Of a stretch of 43,319 nucleotides of DNA, positions 25,201 through 34,032 are shown in pieces (the stretch's first letter is position 1; each line of letters starts with the position of its first letter). The translations under genes and the position numbers were made by a program. Origin of the DNA: JAWLHK01 sp041690355 [NCBI: bacterium] (GTDB lineage Bacteria; J088; JAWLBW01). The DNA is taken from positions 1 through 43,319 of the forward strand of contig JAWLHK010000030.1 in the NCBI GenBank assembly GCA_041690355.1, written 5' to 3'. Under the pieces are notes generated by a model. The model saw only the letters and a list, made by a program, of their open reading frames with translations, was not told the DNA's origin and did not search any database.

Positions 25201-25426
25201 GCGCGCGCACGACCTTCTGCACCAGCACCGATTCGGGGTTGTTCGGGTTGCTCTTGCGGAATTTCTCCCACCGGTCAGGCCAGGCTTCTTGAAAGTAAGC
25301 GATCAGATCTTCGGGGTAGACGGCTGCCGCGCGGTCGTACCCGGATGCCTTGCCCACCAGCCACCCCTGGGCGGCCATGGCGCCGATTATGTCCTGCTGA
25401 AAGGCCAGCTCCCGGCTGTCAGCCAT
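22232..25426 (-). CDS. hsdR: Type I restriction enzyme, R subunit
   Basis: A 1064-residue protein that, with HsdM and HsdS, translocates and cuts unmodified DNA. The nuclease site is Asp142 with Glu156-Leu-Lys158 (PRLDLVLFVNG ... TLELK). The SF2 motor has Walker A HSAGSGKS (317-324), DEAH (433-436), and FTATPK. GYQTGFDQP-like (KYQTGFDQPKLC) and QTLSRLNR are later helicase motifs. The C-terminal helical part binds HsdM. The full length and all motifs suggest an active enzyme. Its ATG lies inside the hsdS 3' end (8-bp overlap). The order hsdM-hsdS-hsdR on one strand suggests a single transcript. Confidence 0.96.
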   Translation of the reverse strand: MADSRELAFQQDIIGAMAAQGWLVGKASGYDRAAAVYPEDLIAYFQEAWPDRWEKFRKSNPNNPESVLVQKVVRALDQDGTLDVLRHGFKVPGVKIELCSFQPDHGMNPDSLRRYRANRLRVVPEVSYSPHAREGEYNPRLDLVLFVNGIPTATLELKSEFKQSVENAKRQYCKDRPVKDPVTRKPEPLLTFKRGALVHFAVGQSEVAMTTRLAGDDTFFLPFNRGTEDGGAGNPRPADDTQYAVGYLWERLFQPDAWLKVLGRFLHLQKETKEGFDGKPVTKETMIFPRYHQWEVVNKIVDATRAEGAGRRYLVQHSAGSGKSNSIAWAAHQLASLYDDAGNRMFSSVIVVTDRTVLDSQLQNTIYQFEHAQGVVRPISRDLGNQSKSEQLAEALAEQTRIIIVTLQTFPALFEALNKQPKLASGRYAVIADEAHSSQTGSSASKLKAILTSEKEAEGEDPEREEISAEELLDAAVQARGPHDRISYYAFTATPKARTLELFGRVPDPSQPPGAENKPAPFHIYSMRQAIEEGFILDVLQRYTTYKTAWKIAHPHAEDEEVDSKKARTKLARWVRLHPHNIRQKVEVIVEHFRQHVRHLLNGQAKAMVVTGSRQEAVRYQLAVKQYVKEMGYADVHPLVAFSGTVLPDGVIPEEVSETSTLLNPGLNKRDLAEAFDTQDFNVMIVANKYQTGFDQPKLCAMYVDKKLQGVDCVQTLSRLNRTFPGKETFILDFFNDPQDILDAFLPYYNKAELADVSDPQTVYDVQKTLDAEGIYHWEEVRSFALAFFDPKAPASKLSFYCQPAKDRFKLRYREAQEAAQRAREAKRTADTNGDSIGLKRAEHDLKVAGEQIDQLDLFKKNLMSFVRLYEFLSQIVEYDDRELEQLCVYARHLYPLLRVDRLETEDVDVAELQLTHYRLTKHDEAALRLGDDHDPYPLQPGSAIGTGKAHEPEKKRLAEIIQALNEIFGAEVGDNDQLQFAKTIAERISRQDDVMAQVQNHTPETVMHGIFPQRVTDTVLDNMQDQEKMSLAVLATDESAHRFTLTVLRLLTEAKELLRGGVG

Positions 25427-26774
25427 GCACGGCCTCGCGGGCGGATGATTTCAATGCCGTGTCGGGGGGCGGTTGCCAGCCCCGCACGTCGATCTTCCCG
25501 GTGACAGCGGCGGAAATGAGGGCGGAGCGGCGTTCTTGAAGGAGGTGGACTGCTTGCTCAGCCGTCATCACCAACATATCCATTGCGTTAGAAGCAGCTT
25601 CCAAATGGTCCACTATTCGTTCCTGCTCCCCAAGAGGAGGGACAGCGAGGCTGTAATTTCTGACCGTGGCCACATTGACATGAGGCGACGTTGCCCCGAC
25701 CGTGTCTACGTCGCCTTGCTTATAAACCGCATCTGAATTCAAAAGGAACATCAGATAGGAGGGCGAGATACCCTCAGCTGCCCGAAACTGCATCATACGC
25801 TGCCCCAAGGCATAACGTCCTGATTCCGGAACCACAGCTGCATGACCCCACCGTTCACCTTCTCGGCCATAAACGATGTCCCCTTCATCAAGGCTCGCGC
25901 GTCGCGTCCGAATAATGTACTGATCCTGATCCAACCTGTACATCTGCTCTCGCTTTAAGACCCCACGATCAATGTCCGCCGTCCTGATGACAAGATACTC
26001 ACCATCTGGCTCGTATATCGGCGTTTCGTGAGGGCAATCCACGATCATCGATGTCACATGCTTCAGTCTGGTCACCTCCCAATGCGCCGGCACCTCGCCA
26101 AGCCACTCGACTCCGGAATCCTTCATGGGCACGGTGGGGTCGAGCCCCTTGGTCACGGCATGGGAAATCACCGCCTGCCGCTTTTCCTGGAGCAGTTCGA
26201 TGAGCCGCTGCTGCTCGGTGATCAGCGCGTCGATACGCGCCGTTTCGTGGTCGAGGAAGCCGGCGATTTGGGATTGTTCGCCGTCGCTGGGAATCAGTAC
26301 CGGCAGCCATTTCATGTCGGCATATCCAATGGACTGTCGAAGGCCACCACCCATGGAGTAGAAGACCTTCGTTAAGTCGTACGCCCGAAACAAGTAGTTG
26401 GAGAACCTAGGGTTGATGCCCCGGCTGACAACAGCGAGATAGGCCGATGTTATGATTCCTTTCTTACCAACAATTGCACTGCGGAGGCTTCGTTTATCGT
26501 TCTGAAGGTCAGTGAGACGAAAAACAACGTCGTCTTCGTATACGATCTGGTAGGTCTCAAAAGACTCTGGAAGCAAGCCTTCAAGGGTGTTGATGTCCTT
26601 GTCGACGATCGCACCGTAGCTCAATGACAGGAGATTCGACTCTTGCATCCCAATGTTCTTTTCTTTTCGCTCTCGAAATTGGCTGAAGAACGGGACAACT
26701 TGCCAATGACCAGGCACGGGCCCTACCCACTCGACCCCCGAATCCTTATACGCCTCGTACTTCGGGAAGCTCAT
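25419..26774 (-). CDS. hsdS: Type I restriction enzyme, specificity subunit
   Basis: A 451-residue protein with the two-fold layout of HsdS. TRD1 begins at [16 protein letters not shown] (9-24) and TRD2 at [16 protein letters not shown] (217-232). The conserved spacer helices are [19 protein letters not shown] followed by [19 protein letters not shown] (171-208), and the C-terminal [16 protein letters not shown] followed by [20 protein letters not shown]. Each TRD reads one half of a bipartite target; the target sequence cannot be derived here. TRD1 and TRD2 have lower G+C than the helices, typical of exchanged TRD cassettes. It overlaps hsdM by 4 bp and hsdR by 8 bp. Confidence 0.96.
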   Translation of the reverse strand: MSFPKYEAYKDSGVEWVGPVPGHWQVVPFFSQFRERKEKNIGMQESNLLSLSYGAIVDKDINTLEGLLPESFETYQIVYEDDVVFRLTDLQNDKRSLRSAIVGKKGIITSAYLAVVSRGINPRFSNYLFRAYDLTKVFYSMGGGLRQSIGYADMKWLPVLIPSDGEQSQIAGFLDHETARIDALITEQQRLIELLQEKRQAVISHAVTKGLDPTVPMKDSGVEWLGEVPAHWEVTRLKHVTSMIVDCPHETPIYEPDGEYLVIRTADIDRGVLKREQMYRLDQDQYIIRTRRASLDEGDIVYGREGERWGHAAVVPESGRYALGQRMMQFRAAEGISPSYLMFLLNSDAVYKQGDVDTVGATSPHVNVATVRNYSLAVPPLGEQERIVDHLEAASNAMDMLVMTAEQAVHLLQERRSALISAAVTGKIDVRGWQPPPDTALKSSAREAVHG

Positions 26775-28525
26775 GCCGACAGCTCCTCGATCATCTGCTT
26801 GATGCGGTCGGTGCAGGCTTTCAGGTCGCGGTCGATCTCCTCCAACGGGCGCGGCGGCTTGAACTCGTAGAAGTGGCGGTTGAACGGGATCTCGAAGCCG
26901 ACGATCCCCACTTCGCCGTCTTTCTCGTCCCGCTTGCTCTCGTCGATCCAGGCATCGGGCACATGGGGCTTCACTTCGCGCTCGAAGTAGTCATCGACCG
27001 ACTGGCCGAGCGGCACGTTCTCGGAGTCGCGCAGGGCGGGGTCGGCTTCGGGTTTCCCCTTGTTCTTCCCCTTGGTCGCGATGACGACCTTCCCCTTCTC
27101 GTCGCGCAGGGGGCGCTCGACGGTGATGCGCCGGTAACCGAACGCCTCGACCGGGAAAATTTTGCTCTTCGGCCCCTCTTCAAAGCGCCCGTAGAGGCGC
27201 ACGAGGTCTTCGATCTGCTCGTCGGCGATGTACTGGCGCTTGCTCCCTAGCGACTTGCGCATCTTCGTGAAGTGCTGCGTGCCGTCGATGAGCTGCACCT
27301 TGCCCCGCCGCACCTTCGGCTTGTGGTTCGAGAGAATCCAGACGTAGGTCGCGATGCCGGTGTTGTAGAACATGTCGGTGGGCAGGGCGACGATCGCCTC
27401 CACCAGGTCGTTTTGCAGCAGATAGCGCCGGATCTCCGATTCGCCGCTCCCCGCGCCGCCGGTGAACAGGGGCGAGCCGTTCAGGATGATGCCGATGCGC
27501 GAACCCCCTTCGCGCGGGTCGCGCATCTTGCTCACCAGGTGCAGCAGAAAGAGCATCGACCCGTCTGACACGCGCGGCAGGCCGGGGCCGAAGCGGCCGG
27601 CGAACCCTTTCTTGGCGTGTTCGTCCTTGATCTGCTTTTCGACCTTCTTCCAGTCGACCCCGAACGGCGGGTTGCTGAGCATGAAGTCAAATTTTTCGTT
27701 CGGCAGAAGGTCGTTCGAGAGGGTGTTCTCTTTCTTGATGTTGCCGACCGCCTGTCCCTTGATGAGCATGTCGGCCTTGCAGATGGCATACGATTCGGGG
27801 TTGAGCTCCTGCCCGAACAGCGAAACGGTGACCTTCTGGCTCACCTGCTGAATGTACTCCTCTGACTCGGAGAGAAAGCCCCCCGTGCCGGCCGTGGGGT
27901 CGTAGATGGTGACGATGCCGTTCGGCTTGAGTTTGTCGTCCTGCCCGGTGAGCACGAGCGAGGTGGTCAGGTGCACGATGTCGCGGGGGGTGAAGTGCTC
28001 TCCGGCCGTCTCATTCGAACTTTCGGCGAACTTCCGGATGAGCTCCTCGAAGATGATCCCCATGCCGAAGTTGCTGATCCGTTTCGGGCTGAGATCGACG
28101 GCGGCGAACCGCTGGATGACCTGGTAGAGCAGGTTGTTGGCGGCGAGCTGCTCGACGTAGTCTTCAAAGTGGAAGTGTTCGAAGATGTCGCGGCCGTCGG
28201 CGCTGAACGACTGCACGTAGCTCATCAGGTCCTGGGCCGGCTGGCTGTCCGAGATCGTGCCCAGCGAGAGGGGCGAGGCGTTGTAGAACTGCTGCCTGGC
28301 TTCGCGCAGCAGAATCTTCTCGCGCGCCGCGTCGGGTTTCTTCTGGTGCTCTTTGGCCGCCGCCAGCACCTTCTTCTTCGTGGGCTCGAGCACGCACTCC
28401 ATGCGGCGCAGCAGCGTGAAGGGGAGAATGATGCGGCCGTACTGGGATTGTTTGAAGTCGCCGCGCAGCAGGTCGGCGATGGACCAGAGAAACGCGGCGG
28501 TCTGGGAGTGGTTTTCGGTGTTCAT
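26771..28525 (-). CDS. hsdM: Type I restriction enzyme, N6-adenine methyltransferase subunit
   Basis: A 584-residue protein. The N-terminal HsdM_N domain ([20 protein letters not shown] ... [17 protein letters not shown]) is followed by the methyltransferase: EHFTPRDIV (176-184), motif [10 protein letters not shown] (209-217) binding S-adenosylmethionine and motif IV NPPFG (285-289) catalytic. The start at 28525 ([14 protein letters not shown]) is the conserved beginning; the longer frame upstream lacks homology. It protects host DNA and forms the M2S1 core. The stop overlaps the hsdS start (ATGA). Full length, no visible defect. Confidence 0.96.
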   Translation of the reverse strand: MNTENHSQTAAFLWSIADLLRGDFKQSQYGRIILPFTLLRRMECVLEPTKKKVLAAAKEHQKKPDAAREKILLREARQQFYNASPLSLGTISDSQPAQDLMSYVQSFSADGRDIFEHFHFEDYVEQLAANNLLYQVIQRFAAVDLSPKRISNFGMGIIFEELIRKFAESSNETAGEHFTPRDIVHLTTSLVLTGQDDKLKPNGIVTIYDPTAGTGGFLSESEEYIQQVSQKVTVSLFGQELNPESYAICKADMLIKGQAVGNIKKENTLSNDLLPNEKFDFMLSNPPFGVDWKKVEKQIKDEHAKKGFAGRFGPGLPRVSDGSMLFLLHLVSKMRDPREGGSRIGIILNGSPLFTGGAGSGESEIRRYLLQNDLVEAIVALPTDMFYNTGIATYVWILSNHKPKVRRGKVQLIDGTQHFTKMRKSLGSKRQYIADEQIEDLVRLYGRFEEGPKSKIFPVEAFGYRRITVERPLRDEKGKVVIATKGKNKGKPEADPALRDSENVPLGQSVDDYFEREVKPHVPDAWIDESKRDEKDGEVGIVGFEIPFNRHFYEFKPPRPLEEIDRDLKACTDRIKQMIEELSA

Positions 28526-28883
28526 CCGGGTAACGCGTCCATACAGGGGGTGCGGGGCCGCGGGGCAGAGGGCGCGCGGGGGTCCGCAGAATATCCGATC
28601 GGGTACCCGACCGGGCTTCAATCGAAGCGATATTCTACCAGAATGGGGTGGACAGCGGTTGTCTGGGGACAGTCGTCTGTCGTCAGTCGTCAGTCCGCTG
28701 TCGGCAGTCGGCAGTCCGCAGTCGGCAGTCGGCAGTCGGCAGTTTCTATCCTAGGCCTGTACCTGGTCGAGTGGCGGCAGGGAACAAGGCCGGCGCGTAT
28801 GTGGTCGAGCCCCCAGGTCGCCCCGTCTAAGCAGCTCCCTCATCCGGCCAATCAGAAGAGGCGCAAGGTTGAAGATAAACGTG
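28526..28883. repeat. hsdM upstream region with a 7-bp tandem repeat
   Basis: It should hold the promoter of the hsd operon. At 28671-28744 degenerate copies of CAGTCGG/CAGTCGT run in tandem, reading CGTCAGTCGTCAGTCCGCTG and then four or five CAGTCGG units. Such tracts can change length by slippage. I see no gene and no clear promoter hexamers. Confidence 0.7.
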
Positions 28884-29915
28884 CTATGCTTTCCCACCGG
28901 TCGGCAGGTCGTCGTGATCGTCGTCTCGTCTCGACCGCCCCCCTTGCGCCGTTCTCCCAAGGACATACCCGGAAATTCCACCGAGAAGTGTGCCCAAAGA
29001 GTTACTTTCAATCTTTCCGGCGAATCCGAGAACCAGGATTGTAGACGTCAAAAGGAAGATAGTAAAAATCTGCACCAGCAATCCTGAATTGAGGATGTAT
29101 TCCTGCGCGTTCCCCCTCCGATAAAACATCGGGACTATGATAAGGCTGATCATCGTAAGGGCAATGGCAGGAATGCCATAGGTGACCAGCGCTTCATCAA
29201 TCTGGGTCTGAGCCTTCTTCTTTTTTTCAAGCGCAGGATATAACAGGCGCAGATTGTTCTCGACCTCGACCAGCTCTTGGCGTTTGGCGTTCAGCCTCCC
29301 ACTAACCACTTCCAACTTCGACTTCAAGTAATTCTTCAGTTGCGTCCGCTTTGTGTTGAATGATGTGGGCGAAAGCGTGTCAAGTAGCGTGCGGAGTTCT
29401 TGCCGAGTTTCTTCGTTCAGGTCCGCATCCGGCGCCATCGGCAGATAGTTCTTCACAAGGATATCGGTACCATCAAAATCCATGTAGAGCTCGCTGCTGA
29501 TATCCTGTCGGAGTGTGGTCGGCTGAGGTCCTGGTGCGCCGTAGAAACCGCGCGGCATCAGCTCAGGTGCCACTGATCCGAGCTTCATGTTGAATTCGCC
29601 CATGATCTGAAAAATCGTCCCGATAGATTGATTGTCGATAGAACGTCCCACACGTTTTTTCAATGCGGAAAACGTCTTTTCCAGGCCACTCGGATAAGCG
29701 AGTTGATCTGTCCTGGCGATGGATGAAGCAATCGAATCTTTGATTTGCGAGAGAGCATCTATTTCGGCCTCAAGTCTCTTTTTCTTACCCTCCGCCGCAC
29801 TTATCCTCTGTGACAGTTCAGGCTCGCTCAGGTTTTCGAACGAGTCCTGGGCCCATGTCGGGTTTGCCACGAAAAGTCCAAGGGCCATGAGCGCAATACT
29901 GAGTCCGAATTTCAT
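28884..29915 (-). CDS. Exported coiled-coil membrane protein of unknown function
   Basis: A 343-residue protein. MKFGLSIALMALGLFVANPTWA is a signal peptide with cleavage after AxA-like TWA. Two charged heptad-like stretches follow (34-66 and 188-240, the second running to EKKKKAQTQIDEAL), around a GFYGAPGPQPTTLR linker. Three hydrophobic helices close the chain (about 245-264, 277-299 and 306-321), then a charged tail with DDDHDD. The topology suggests a periplasmic coiled coil anchored by the C-terminus. I recognise no family. GGAG lies seven bases before the ATG at 29915. It sits 25 bp behind the phosphatase gene on the same strand and may be cotranscribed. Confidence 0.75.
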   Translation of the reverse strand: MKFGLSIALMALGLFVANPTWAQDSFENLSEPELSQRISAAEGKKKRLEAEIDALSQIKDSIASSIARTDQLAYPSGLEKTFSALKKRVGRSIDNQSIGTIFQIMGEFNMKLGSVAPELMPRGFYGAPGPQPTTLRQDISSELYMDFDGTDILVKNYLPMAPDADLNEETRQELRTLLDTLSPTSFNTKRTQLKNYLKSKLEVVSGRLNAKRQELVEVENNLRLLYPALEKKKKAQTQIDEALVTYGIPAIALTMISLIIVPMFYRRGNAQEYILNSGLLVQIFTIFLLTSTILVLGFAGKIESNSLGTLLGGISGYVLGRTAQGGRSRRDDDHDDLPTGGKA

Positions 29916-29940
29916 GTCCGCTCCAAGAATCAAAGGTCTG

Positions 29941-32154
29941 TTACCCAATCGCCGCCGCCATGAAGTCGCTCCCCGCAGGGGCAACGTCAGGCTCCCTCTC
30001 CAGAGCGGCTGCGACCGACCAGTGTAGGATGGGGGCATCCTCAGGGGTCAAGCCCAGCACGGTGTGGTAGACCCGCCCGGCGGTGCCGTTGCTGAAGCTG
30101 ACCAGCGCCGCGGCGTTCGCCAGGGACCCTTTCGCCCCCGCAACTGCATGCGAATTTTTGGCATAGGTGATCCCCTCCGGCAGTTCCACATCGGCGCCAA
30201 GGAGGCGGACTCTATACTTCCACTCAGGTTCCCGTTCGGCAAGAAACCGGTTACCACCACGCCGCGCAACTTCGCACTTGAGCAGGGCCGGGGAGCCCTG
30301 GACAAGAACCTTCCGCTTGTCGTGACCGTTCACCCGGTAACCGACATGCCGGATGGATGCCCCCGGATTCTGCCAGCCTGCACGAAGGAAATCGTCCACC
30401 GATTCCGTGAACCAGGCGCGCATCAGGAATCCGCCGCCGCCAACGGTCGCGTTCTTCGCCGCGCTCGACGTGCACTGTATGAAATGTGCGCCGACGCCGG
30501 AGTGCGACCAGTAGTGCATATCCATGGTGTAGCTGTAATGGACATCACCCGAGAGAATCACGATCGGGTGCCGGGGGCTCCCGTATCGGGCAGCCGCTTC
30601 ACGTAGAAACTGCTCGAATCCCGATTCGCTCCCCGACCAGGGCTCGAAATCGAACAGGTATGGGCCCGCAAGGCTCCGAATCAGGTTCTGCCCGTCTTCG
30701 ATCATCTGGAAATTCAGGACTGGAGCGGGCGAAACCAGGATGGTGAGCCGCTCGCCGCTCACGTCGGGCAACTGGCGTCTTTCTCCGGCGTATGCACTTG
30801 GGTGGAGCAGCTGTGCGCCCTCTTCGCCATCGCGGAACCCACGCATGGTCCGTGTGTCGAGGACCACGATGCGGTGGCCGGGATAGTCGAGATGGTAGTG
30901 CCAATGCATGGCATGCGGGGGCTTGGGTAGCATCCCCTCGCTATCAAGACCGGATAGCATTTCCGCTCTGCCGCTGGTGTGCGGGACACCGAGCCGACTC
31001 GCCAGGTCTGCATCCGCAGACACGGCGCCCCGCGCGTCGATCCATGCCCGGGCGGCGCTCAACAGCCCCTGGCCGTCCCAAGACTCGTAGTCCGCGGGCT
31101 TATTGCCCCAATCCTGGAACAGCGCATAGGCAAGCATCCCGTTCTGAATCGTGCGCATCCCCATGGGCGCATCAAGAAGGGCCCGGCACCACTCCGCATC
31201 CAGATACCAGTCATCGGTGATCTCGTGGTCGTCGAAGATCATGTAGGAAGGGATGTTGGCCAGGAGCCGTCGAACCTTCGGCAGAGTGTCCTTGAACGCA
31301 CGAAGCGCCGTGCATTCCTCGTAGAAAGTCGATGGCGCTTCGCCCCCCTGATACACCGCCTCTGCCTTGGGGAGCGACTGCGGCCAGAGCACGTCCGACC
31401 ACGCGAAAAGGTACATCAGCGCGAATTCTTCGAAGAAGAGCAGGTGAGACTTCCGGGCGCCAGAATTCGCGGTCAGGCGGCAGAGCTCCCTCGTCATTTT
31501 CCCTCGCGCGCCCGGCCGCAGGGATGCCGGATCCAGCGTGACTGGAGCGGTTTCGGTCCATCCCAGAAGCGCGGTCGCGCGGTCACGAATCAGGTGAAGA
31601 AGCGCATCCGCCACGTCGTCGGCATAGATCTGATCGCCCGTCAAAAAAAGCTGCTGGGGGCGCGTCTCGTCGTCGGGACCGCCTTCAAGAACTCTGTCGA
31701 GATGCGCGAGCGCATCCGGCCAGCTCCCGTGCGGCTTCCTGCAGGACGCATGGGCCAGCCGGAGACCCGCCGCATCCGCGGCCGGAAGCCGGAACGCGGG
31801 ATAGGAGTGTCCAGGATACGCAAGGTCTACGGTGTATGTCGCCGAAGAAAGAACCCCCTCGGTGGCGAGTCTGCCCCGATCTCCAACCTGAACATCGTAT
31901 TCGTACAGGACGCCCGGCGAGAGAGGGTCACCGGTCGGCCGTGCTGTCACGACGACAAGCCACAGGTGATCGCCGATGCGGAATGGGCGACTCGGCGTGC
32001 TCGCCATGGCGACGTTCCCATCCGGGTCGAAAACCCGCAGGGTTACGGGAAGGTCTTCCTTCAGGGCCAGCCAGACGGAGACCGCATTGGCCTCGACGCG
32101 GCGAAGAATCGGTCCGGCGAGAATCAGGGGCAGGTCATCAAGGGTAACGCTCAT
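29941..32154 (-). CDS. PhoD-like metallophosphatase
   Basis: A 737-residue protein of the PhoD/alkaline phosphatase D-like family. The metal-binding motifs are in order: LAHASCRK (133-140), LTGDQIYADD (171-180), IFDDHEITDDW (306-316) and LSGDVHYSYT (534-543). The N-terminal 110 residues form the Fn3-like domain common before PhoD catalytic domains. There is no Tat or Sec signal at the chosen start (32154), so a cytosolic location is likely, unlike secreted PhoD; upstream in-frame sequence also lacks a twin-arginine motif. It probably hydrolyses a phosphoester or diester with bound metals. A ribosome site is weak (GAGAAGAG about nine bases upstream). Confidence 0.87.
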   Translation of the reverse strand: MSVTLDDLPLILAGPILRRVEANAVSVWLALKEDLPVTLRVFDPDGNVAMASTPSRPFRIGDHLWLVVVTARPTGDPLSPGVLYEYDVQVGDRGRLATEGVLSSATYTVDLAYPGHSYPAFRLPAADAAGLRLAHASCRKPHGSWPDALAHLDRVLEGGPDDETRPQQLFLTGDQIYADDVADALLHLIRDRATALLGWTETAPVTLDPASLRPGARGKMTRELCRLTANSGARKSHLLFFEEFALMYLFAWSDVLWPQSLPKAEAVYQGGEAPSTFYEECTALRAFKDTLPKVRRLLANIPSYMIFDDHEITDDWYLDAEWCRALLDAPMGMRTIQNGMLAYALFQDWGNKPADYESWDGQGLLSAARAWIDARGAVSADADLASRLGVPHTSGRAEMLSGLDSEGMLPKPPHAMHWHYHLDYPGHRIVVLDTRTMRGFRDGEEGAQLLHPSAYAGERRQLPDVSGERLTILVSPAPVLNFQMIEDGQNLIRSLAGPYLFDFEPWSGSESGFEQFLREAAARYGSPRHPIVILSGDVHYSYTMDMHYWSHSGVGAHFIQCTSSAAKNATVGGGGFLMRAWFTESVDDFLRAGWQNPGASIRHVGYRVNGHDKRKVLVQGSPALLKCEVARRGGNRFLAEREPEWKYRVRLLGADVELPEGITYAKNSHAVAGAKGSLANAAALVSFSNGTAGRVYHTVLGLTPEDAPILHWSVAAALEREPDVAPAGSDFMAAAIG

Positions 32155-32360
32155 CGTAACGCTCTTCTCAGAATTGCGGGGAGTTAGAAACGCTACCAAA
32201 TTGAAGCGTGCCTGTCGATACCATGAATTGGGTATATTGCCGGCACTAGGCAGCCCTGCTTCCTGCCCCCACGCAATATCGCTTGACAACCCCTCCCCAT
32301 CCGGACTAGGCTGCACGCGATCGAAGCGTTGCCGAACCCTAGTCTTGAAGGAGGCTCCCC

Positions 32361-33011
32361 ATGAAGCGTGGACCCACCGCGAAGGCCGGCAAAGTGGCCC
32401 GGCAGGCCGTCGAGAGCGAGACGGCCGCGGAGTACTATCCCCCCGATCACCCGCGCGTCGCCTCGCTGGCGGCGAAGATCGAAACCCTGCAGCTGCAGAA
32501 GAACCGGGACGAGGTCGAGACCGTCGCGGAACTGGGCAGCCTGCTCGAGAAGGCCCGCGACTTGCTCGGCCCGGCCTTCACCGAGTGGATCGAGGAACGC
32601 GGCCTGAGCCGCCGCACCGCGTACAACTACATGGGGGTGTCTGCGCTGGCGGCGGCGCGCCCCGACCTGCTGCGCGACTGGAAGGAGATGGGCGCGAGCA
32701 AGTTCTACATGCTGACCCGCGTCGCCGCGAACCGCTGGGACCGCATCCTCAAGCCCGAACACCAGGAGAAGATTCTGCGCATGACCGATGTGGAATTCTT
32801 CCGCCTCGTCGACAAGCAGCGCGGCCGGCGGCCCGAGGCGACCCCCATCCAGCTGGCGAACGGCTATCGCTCCCGGTTCCGCACGTGGCGCGAGCACCTC
32901 GACGGCTTCGAGGCCTGGGTGAAGGAGAGCGACGAGGTCCCCGCCGGCCTGGTCGAGGAGTACGTGGCGCTGCGCGCGCGCATCCTCGAACTCGACGCCT
33001 TGCTCGCGTGA
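32361..33011 (+). CDS. DUF3102-like/KfrA-like helical protein
   Basis: A 216-residue protein after a strong ribosome site (AAGGAGG). ELGSLLEKARDLLGP followed by FTEWIEERGLSRRTAYNYM (residues 57-90) resembles the DUF3102 block of phage and plasmid proteins: a helix plus a helix-turn-helix-like segment in which SRRTAYNYM would be the recognition helix. The rest is charged and helical, ending in LVEEYVALRARILELDALLA, a possible coiled coil. DNA binding is plausible, but the function is unknown. It is monocistronic and ends before a clear terminator. The basic N-terminus (MKRGPTAKAGKVARQ) would suit nucleic-acid contact. Confidence 0.6.
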   Translation: MKRGPTAKAGKVARQAVESETAAEYYPPDHPRVASLAAKIETLQLQKNRDEVETVAELGSLLEKARDLLGPAFTEWIEERGLSRRTAYNYMGVSALAAARPDLLRDWKEMGASKFYMLTRVAANRWDRILKPEHQEKILRMTDVEFFRLVDKQRGRRPEATPIQLANGYRSRFRTWREHLDGFEAWVKESDEVPAGLVEEYVALRARILELDALLA

Positions 33012-33043
33012 CGGGCACTCCTGCTTCCGCATCGGTTTTCGGA

Positions 33044-33065
33044 CGGGGCCTGCGGGCCCCGTTTT
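33044..33065 (+). terminator. Rho-independent terminator of the 32361 gene
   Basis: CGGGGCC and GGCCCCG pair around a TGCG loop and are followed by TTTT. It lies 33 bp beyond the stop codon on the plus strand. Confidence 0.8.
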
Positions 33066-33133
33066 CGATCCGGGGGGCCGCCGCAAACCTATCACTTCGA
33101 CCCCCTGTTTTCTAATGATTTCAGATACCTCCA

Positions 33134-33155
33134 ATTGTGCAATTAATTGCACAAT
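33134..33155. promoter_or_regulatory. Perfect 22-bp AT-rich palindrome
   Basis: The half-site ATTGTGCAATT is followed directly by its reverse complement with no spacer. It lies about 70 bp beyond the terminator and before the repeat tract, with no gene start nearby. A dimeric regulator operator or a partition-type site is possible. Its base composition differs from everything around it. Confidence 0.6.
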
Positions 33156-33177
33156 CGGGTCGGTAGGGTACCCCGCG

Positions 33178-33624
33178 GGCGGTCATCGGACGTCGGACCC
33201 CCCATCCGCTTCGCTACGGGGGGCAATGCGTCTGACTTCGGTAAAATCCCTCAGAAGCCGCATCGGTTGCAGTTTGCTCCCCTGGGGGAGCCATGGTTCA
33301 CGAAGTGCACAAGGTGGGGGCCCGAAGGGGTTCGCAGGCCCATGCAGCAATGGATGCTCCCCCGGGGGAGCCCTGATTCACGAAGTGCACAAGGTGGGGG
33401 CCGCGGCAGCGGAATAGCTCGTGATCAAGGGGCGCCCTCTCGCTGTCGCGGGCGCGCTGCTCCCGCCGTCAGCTCGAGACGAACGGGTTCTGCCATTTGC
33501 GATTTGCCATTCGCGGAGCGCCGGTTTGCTCCCCGGGGGAGCCATGGCTCACGAATCTGGACAACTGTTGTCCGCCCCATGGTCTATGCTGTGGGCCACA
33601 CAACACTACACCCAGGGAGGCCAC
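33178..33624. repeat. Intergenic repeat tract (families F and B)
   Basis: A family F hairpin lies at about 33197-33232. Three family B elements follow at about 33277-33330, 33353-33415 and 33530-33560, each with GCTCCCC...GGGGGAGCC and two with the GTGCACAAGGTGGGGGCC tail. A TGCCATTTGCGATTTGCCATTC degenerate stretch near 33491 recurs around 41480-41510. A ribosome site GGGAGG (33615-33620) closes the tract. No gene is supported before 33625. Confidence 0.75.
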
Positions 33625-33921
33625 ATGCTGAAGTCCATCCTTCTCGCCCTTCTGTTCCTTGCCGTCACGGCCCAGACCGTTTACGCCTGTCGCTTCACCA
33701 CAGACTGTGCCGTCGGTTCAACGTGCGTAAAGCAGGACTACGCCTTGAACGGCGTGTGCGTCGGTGGACTGAAGCCCGGGAATGATGGCGACAGGCGCCC
33801 GGTATACAACCCCGGCAACCGCCGGGACTCTATCGGAAAGACATGCAGCTTCGACCTCGACTGCGGCATCGGACGGGCCTGCATAAAAGAGGGTGGCGCG
33901 ATCAAAGGGGTCTGCATGTGA
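33625..33921 (+). CDS. Small exported protein with two four-cysteine motifs
   Basis: A 98-residue protein. MLKSILLALLFLAVTAQTVYA is a signal peptide, probably cut before Cys22; a lipoprotein reading is less likely because Tyr sits at -2. The mature part has two copies of a C-x5-C-x5-C-x10-C module: Cys22, 28, 34, 45 and Cys74, 80, 86, 97, joined by a Pro/Asn/Asp-rich linker. The modules align as CRFTTDCAVGSTCVK and CSFDLDCGIGRACIKE, suggesting two disulphide knots. I do not recognise the family. GGGAGG stands four bases before the ATG. A role at the cell surface or in the periplasm is all that can be said. Confidence 0.8.
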   Translation: MLKSILLALLFLAVTAQTVYACRFTTDCAVGSTCVKQDYALNGVCVGGLKPGNDGDRRPVYNPGNRRDSIGKTCSFDLDCGIGRACIKEGGAIKGVCM

Positions 33922-34032
33922 ACCGGCCGGGCGCGATCTCATGGACCCTGCGGCCGCTACCCCGGCTGGGTTGAGCACACCTGGCCGGAATGCTAAGCTT
34001 AGCCGTTGCCCTGCGATACATGGAGGAGGAGC

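Noticed and set aside
22301-25504. A plus-strand open frame of more than 1000 codons opposite hsdR
   Set aside because: It is the antisense of hsdR, has no family resemblance, and arises from the high third-position G+C of the real gene.
28671-28744. A regulatory iteron array (replication origin)
   Set aside because: The 7-bp units are degenerate and no replication initiator gene lies nearby; simple tandem slippage explains it.
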